NCBI GenBank assembly: GCA_012510295.1 | Contig: JAAZID010000091.1 | Coordinates: forward strand, 1 to 9,000 | DNA length: 9,000 nucleotides | Direction of reading: 5' to 3' | Origin: Methanomicrobiales archaeon | GTDB lineage: Archaea; Halobacteriota; Methanomicrobia; Methanomicrobiales; Methanoculleaceae | In this document: piece by piece, positions 5,297-9,000 of the stretch | Position numbering within the stretch: the first letter of the stretch is position 1 | Layout: each line of letters starts with the position of its first letter | Notes under the pieces: model-generated | What the model saw: the letters and a program-made list of their open reading frames with translations, nothing else | Database searches by the model: none | What the model was told of the DNA's origin: nothing | Translations under genes and position numbers: made by a program

Positions 5297-8200
5297 ATGG
5301 CATTCTTCGACAGGTTTCGAACAGGTGTCAGGAGGTTAGAGCAGGAGAAGGATTGCCCGGGCCTTATCAGGGCTCTCTGTGGTGAAGACCGGGCTATCCG
5401 CGCCGATGCGGCGAAGGCTATCTGCACGCTCGGGATCCCTGCTATCCCTGACCTTCTCGGTGCTCTGGAGAGTGCTGGCCCTGAAACACGGAGCCAGATG
5501 GCAGAGGCGCTTGCCTCGGTCGGAACCCCCTCAATCCCCCTGTTTCTCGCCCTGGTCCTCAGGGCAAGCCCTGCCCTGCAGGTATCCATCGCCGGTGCGA
5601 TAGCAAAAAACGACAGCACGATGCTTGGAGCACTGCTGCCCGCTCTGAACCACGAACACCCGGCGATCAGGCGTGCCGCGGTGATCTCCCTCCAGAGAAT
5701 GGGCAGAAGGATCATCCCGCCCCTTTCAGCGGCACTTCATGACGGCGACATATCGGTCAGGAAGGAGGCTGCCGCCGCGCTTGCCAGACTCAGGTGGGCA
5801 CCGGGCGACCTCCAGGAGAGGATCGAGTTTTACTATCTCCTCGGGAATTGGGCGGAACTTGAAAAATTTCAGGGAGCAGCCGTCCCCATCCTCATCAAGG
5901 CCCTCGATAGTGAGGATGCCGAGATACGGAGCGAATCATCACGGACGCTCGGGAAGATCCACGACTCCCGGGCTCTCCCGGCACTCATCAGGGCGATCGG
6001 GGATCCACAGGTGGATGTCCGCATCCGTGCTGTCGAGGCGCTCGGGGAGATGGGCGATGGCCGGGCGAGGCCTGCGCTGGTTGAGGCGCTCAATAGTTCG
6101 TCGCACCAGGTCCGGATGGAGGCGGCATGGGCACTCGATCGACTGGGCTGGAGGCCACAGAGCGATCTGCAGCGAGCGGAATACCTTATGGCAAAGGAGC
6201 AGTGGAACGAGCTTGCCCACATGGGAAGAGTTGCTATCCCACCGCTCATCCGGGCTCTTGAGATAGAGTATTCGGGTGTCCGCATCGGCGCGAGTGAGAC
6301 ACTGGGGCAATTGGGGCAACCCGCGCTCGACGCCCTGAACCTGGAAGCCGGTTCAACGGATCCTGCACGGCAACGGAGGGCGCGGGATGCGATCATGTAC
6401 ATCAGGCGGCGCCAGAAGGAGGCGGCCCGGAACCGACCGGTGCAGGAAGACTCCTCCCGGTACAACCGGGAGCTCCACGAGGGGCTTGCCATCCAGAAGC
6501 GTTTCGAGGATCGATTCGGACGACCGGACTATATCCGCAAGCAACGGACCCAGAAACACCCTCCAGCGCCCACAAAAGAGGCGGTATCAACCACCAGAAG
6601 TCCGGAGAAACCGGCAGATCAGGTTGACAGGGGGTCCGGGGATATCCTGAATCTCAAAGATCTACTCAGGGAGAGCCAGAAAGCGGAAGATGCATGGGCA
6701 AAGGTCAAGGCCGGGCTCAGGCAGGAGCCAGCCCCCGTGGGCCCGACGATACCGCTTGAGCAGCTGATACCGCTCGACTTTGAGCAGGCAATTGCCGGTA
6801 TGGATGAGACCGTGGAGCAGAGCCGCGAGGGGGAACCTGGTTCCCGGGAGGAGCTCGAGATCCCGGAGCTCCCCAGGGATGTACCCCAGGAACCCACCGA
6901 CCCCGTCCCTGAGAAGACAGCCCTTGAACGATGCCTTGAAGCGCTCAGGAGCAGTGATGCGACTGTTAGAATGGCGGCGATCGCCGCGTTACAGGGCATG
7001 GGGGAGGAAGCGGTCAGGTACCTCATCGCGGCGCTCAATGACCCACATCACGGGGTTCGCATCGCCGCTGCGGACGGACTCGGCGAGATCGGGGATAAAG
7101 ATGCCGTTGAAGCGCTGATCCGGGTCTTTAACGATACCAGGGAGGATGTGCGCATCGCCGCTGCCCGTGCACTCGGGCGTATCGGTGACCGCCGTTCGAT
7201 CGGGCCGCTCATAAACCTCTTTGCAGATAGATACCACGGGGTCCGGGTCGCTGCAGTCGATGCCACCGTGACCTTTGGGCGTAGCGCCCTCGGGCCGCTT
7301 GAGGAGGCACTGGATGAACCAGTACCGGTCGTCCGGGCTATGGCGGCGAGGGCGATAGGGCTTATCGGCGTCAGTGAATCGGTCCCGGTCCTCATCGAGC
7401 ATCTGGGAGATGCGGCACCGGAGGTCAGGTGGGGAGTCGCCCGTGCGCTGGGGGGGTTCGGGTCTCTTGTAGTTGACCCCCTCTTCCTGGTATTGAGGAG
7501 GGGGGGAAAAGAGATGCGCCTCGCTGCGATCGATGCGCTCTGGGAGATTCCGGATAGGTCGGCTGGTGATGCGCTTCGCTATGCTCTGGAAGATGAGGAT
7601 GAGGATGTAAGGGCGAAAGCAGCAACCGCTCTCAGGAAACGACAGGTGATAGATGTCTGGAGGAGGGCACTCGACAACCAGGTTCTGGAGGAAGGGCGGA
7701 CTCCGAAGAAGAGAGTAACCCTGCGGGAGGACAAAAAGGTGTTTGAGCGGTCCGGCCAGCAGGAGATCGATACACTCATCGTGGCGCTCAAGGAGAAGAC
7801 CTGGAACACACAGCTCGGCGCCGCCACCCGCCTCATCATGATGGGGCGCCCTGCTGCAGATGGCCTCATCCGTGCGCTCAAAGATGAAGATCCGGATATC
7901 CAGGCCGCCGCCGCAAGTATCCTCGGGGAGATGCGCACAACCGCGGTAGCACCGCTCATGGATGCCCTCAACGATGCCGATCGGTTCGTCAGGCTCGTCG
8001 CTGCCCGAAACCTCGGTAAGATCGGAAACGAGCGGGCGATCGAGGCCCTGATCGAGTCCCTGCACCGGGAGCCGGATAGTGAGGTCCGGGCGACCGTGGC
8101 TGAGGCGCTCGGTTATATGGGAAGCAAACAGGTGACTGAGCCGTTGATCCTGGCAATGCAGGACAGGGACGGGGAGGTCAGGATCGCCGCCGCCCGATCC

Positions 8201-8755
8201 CTGGGGTACATCGGGGATAAACGTGCTATTGAACCCCTGATCACGGGCTTGAGCGACATAGATGACCGGGTCAGGCAGGTTGCACTCGAGGCACTTATGG
8301 GTCCGGGGGGCACGATGCAGGGCCACCTGATCGACGCGCTCCGCTCGGCAGATAATGCGTTCCGTTCCGGGGTTGCCGGAGCACTGGAAGCGGCGGGCTG
8401 GGAGCCACAGACGGGCGATGAGCTGGCACTCTACTTCATGGCACTGGATCGATGGCCAGATGTAGAGAGGTTCGGCGAGGATGCACTCCCGGTACTCGCG
8501 GAAACATTATCCGATCCTTCCATCGAGGTGCGTGCGAATGCCGTCAAAGCGATCGCCTGGATAGGGGGAGAAGGAGCTGTCATCCCCCTTATCCAGGCGA
8601 TCGGGGATGATGTCATCGCCATCAGGATGCGTGCCGAACGGGCCCTGGTTGACATAGGCGATGAAGCGATACCTGCGCTCATGGAGGCGGTTGCCGAGGC
8701 GCCGCCGGAGGTCCGGGAGGGGTTACAGCGGATCATCGATGAGATCCGCCAGTGA
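5297..8755 (+). CDS. Large HEAT-repeat (PBS-lyase-type) scaffold protein
   Basis: An approximately 1152-residue alpha-solenoid built from roughly 31-residue helical pairs, with recurring motifs such as VRIAAARALGRIGD followed by AIEPLI. There are three blocks: residues about 1-372; a charged, Pro/Glu-rich, probably disordered linker about 373-540; then repeats about 541-790 and 822-1150, joined by a short Lys/Arg-rich stretch (796-820). Three positions carry a modified module beginning W-x-P and containing a second Trp (about 166-200, 283-320, 1033-1070). No signal peptide or membrane segment is seen. Such proteins are usually protein-binding scaffolds; phycocyanin-lyase activity (CpcE-like) is only the family name here. 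The ATG at 5297 (MAFFDRF) is chosen, with GGATCA 6 bases before it; GTG at 5264 would add 11 unconvincing residues. It has its own TATA box. The partner is unknown. Confidence 0.88.
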   Translation: MAFFDRFRTGVRRLEQEKDCPGLIRALCGEDRAIRADAAKAICTLGIPAIPDLLGALESAGPETRSQMAEALASVGTPSIPLFLALVLRASPALQVSIAGAIAKNDSTMLGALLPALNHEHPAIRRAAVISLQRMGRRIIPPLSAALHDGDISVRKEAAAALARLRWAPGDLQERIEFYYLLGNWAELEKFQGAAVPILIKALDSEDAEIRSESSRTLGKIHDSRALPALIRAIGDPQVDVRIRAVEALGEMGDGRARPALVEALNSSSHQVRMEAAWALDRLGWRPQSDLQRAEYLMAKEQWNELAHMGRVAIPPLIRALEIEYSGVRIGASETLGQLGQPALDALNLEAGSTDPARQRRARDAIMYIRRRQKEAARNRPVQEDSSRYNRELHEGLAIQKRFEDRFGRPDYIRKQRTQKHPPAPTKEAVSTTRSPEKPADQVDRGSGDILNLKDLLRESQKAEDAWAKVKAGLRQEPAPVGPTIPLEQLIPLDFEQAIAGMDETVEQSREGEPGSREELEIPELPRDVPQEPTDPVPEKTALERCLEALRSSDATVRMAAIAALQGMGEEAVRYLIAALNDPHHGVRIAAADGLGEIGDKDAVEALIRVFNDTREDVRIAAARALGRIGDRRSIGPLINLFADRYHGVRVAAVDATVTFGRSALGPLEEALDEPVPVVRAMAARAIGLIGVSESVPVLIEHLGDAAPEVRWGVARALGGFGSLVVDPLFLVLRRGGKEMRLAAIDALWEIPDRSAGDALRYALEDEDEDVRAKAATALRKRQVIDVWRRALDNQVLEEGRTPKKRVTLREDKKVFERSGQQEIDTLIVALKEKTWNTQLGAATRLIMMGRPAADGLIRALKDEDPDIQAAAASILGEMRTTAVAPLMDALNDADRFVRLVAARNLGKIGNERAIEALIESLHREPDSEVRATVAEALGYMGSKQVTEPLILAMQDRDGEVRIAAARSLGYIGDKRAIEPLITGLSDIDDRVRQVALEALMGPGGTMQGHLIDALRSADNAFRSGVAGALEAAGWEPQTGDELALYFMALDRWPDVERFGEDALPVLAETLSDPSIEVRANAVKAIAWIGGEGAVIPLIQAIGDDVIAIRMRAERALVDIGDEAIPALMEAVAEAPPEVREGLQRIIDEIRQ
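5792..5896 (+). repeat. HEAT protein W-x-P module 1 (coding)
   Basis: Encodes residues about 166-200, beginning RWAPGDLQERIEFYYLLGN and continuing WAELEKFQGAAVPILIKAL. The pattern is W-x-P, an acidic/Gln patch, a Tyr-containing helix, a second Trp, then Glu and a hydrophobic helix ending ALIKAL-like. The same pattern recurs at 6143-6256 and 8393-8506. Confidence 0.6.
6143..6256 (+). repeat. HEAT protein W-x-P module 2 (coding)
   Basis: Encodes residues about 283-320, beginning LGWRPQSDLQRAEYLMAKEQ and continuing WNELAHMGRVAIPPLIRAL. It shares the GW-x-P start, EYLMA helix, central Trp and ending AIPPLI with modules 1 and 3. Confidence 0.65.
8393..8506 (+). repeat. HEAT protein W-x-P module 3 (coding)
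   Basis: Encodes residues about 1033-1070, beginning AGWEPQTGDELALYFMALDR and continuing WPDVERFGEDALPVLAETL. It lies near the C-terminus, far from modules 1 and 2, but keeps the same order of GW-x-P, Tyr helix, central Trp, and a Gly-x-x-Ala turn before the next helix. Confidence 0.65.
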
Positions 8756-8768
8756 ACAGGAGGTTACC

Positions 8769-9000
8769 TCACTCAGATATCCACCCGGCCGCCCTCCAGT
8801 GCTCGTACTCGTGGTGCCAGCGGCCCTTGTTTGCCATGACCAGAGCCCGCATCCGATCGAACATCTCGGCGTGGTATTTTTCCTGTTCCGGATAGGTCTC
8901 TTTATTCTCGATGGCACGTACAAGTTTCCGGCCGAGTTCGTAGGCCCTCCCCTCCGCAGGCACGATCGCCTCCGGATCTTCCCCGAGGAGAACGCTGACG
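8769..9000 (-). CDS. C-terminal part of a possible flavodoxin / NADPH-dependent FMN reductase family protein
   Basis: The reverse strand is open from the window edge to the TGA at 8771-8769, giving the last 77 complete codons (the base at 9000 belongs to a codon cut by the edge). The tail contains VPAEGRAYELGRKLVRAIEN, then EKYHAEMFDRMRALVMANK, and ends GRWHHEYEHWRAAGWISE. The alanine/leucine-rich ARALGRKLA-type helix followed by a charged, Trp/Tyr-rich tail resembles the C-terminus of archaeal flavodoxin-fold (WrbA/Isf-like) reductases. The FMN-binding N-terminal part lies outside the window, so the family call is tentative; the coding call is stronger. A GTG at 8963 is inside the frame and is not the true start, because homologous-looking sequence continues upstream of it. 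It is convergent with the HEAT gene, 13 bp between stops. Confidence 0.55.
   Translation of the reverse strand, partial: VSVLLGEDPEAIVPAEGRAYELGRKLVRAIENKETYPEQEKYHAEMFDRMRALVMANKGRWHHEYEHWRAAGWISE

Noticed and set aside
6989..8326. 445-codon minus-strand open frame within the HEAT gene
   Set aside because: It is antisense to regular HEAT repeats. Its length reflects the GC-rich repeated codons, and the translation has no protein-like pattern.
8760..8770. GAGGTTACCTC palindrome between the HEAT gene and the convergent partial gene as a bidirectional terminator
   Set aside because: Its one-base spacer cannot form a hairpin of useful stem length, and no T-run follows on either strand.

Overview
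The window looks like chromosome from a GC-rich methanogenic euryarchaeon, most likely a Methanomicrobiales member such as Methanoculleus. The reasons are an archaeal-type UMP kinase, an AmmeMemoRadiSam radical SAM protein, a Mut7-C RNase protein, TATA-type promoter elements, short SD-like sites, and a very large PBS-lyase-type HEAT-repeat protein. The genus is inferred from gene content and base composition, not tested.

Layout. Positions 1-306 (-) hold the first 102 codons of pyrH. Positions 307-963 are a 657-bp, very GC-rich, noncoding divergent region. It carries three diverged copies of one repeat (411-500, 601-668, 765-853), an 11-bp inverted repeat enclosing the middle copy (574-683), and several strong hairpins. 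Positions 964-1977 (+) encode the radical SAM protein AmrS, and its last 20 bases overlap a Mut7-C/zinc-ribbon RNase-like protein (1958-2455, +). Positions 2456-2729 form a structured leader with a TATA-like box, a nested palindrome and two mutually exclusive hairpins. It precedes a GT4 glycosyltransferase (2730-3884, +), which converges on a GalT/HIT-like nucleotidyltransferase (3898-4965, -) with 13 bp between stops. Positions 4966-5296 are a divergent promoter region. Positions 5297-8755 (+) encode an approximately 1152-residue HEAT-repeat scaffold. It converges, again with 13 bp between stops, on the C-terminal end of a possible flavodoxin-family protein (8769-9000, -).

The genes do not form one obvious pathway. 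AmrS and the Mut7-C protein are probably translationally coupled. The glycosyltransferase and the GalT-like protein may share sugar-nucleotide or alpha-glucan metabolism. The HEAT protein stands alone with its own promoter and is best read as a protein-protein interaction scaffold. No mobile element, CRISPR array, tRNA or rRNA was seen. The least explained parts are the 307-963 repeat region, the 2540-2729 leader and the HEAT protein's three GW-x-P modules and its linker.
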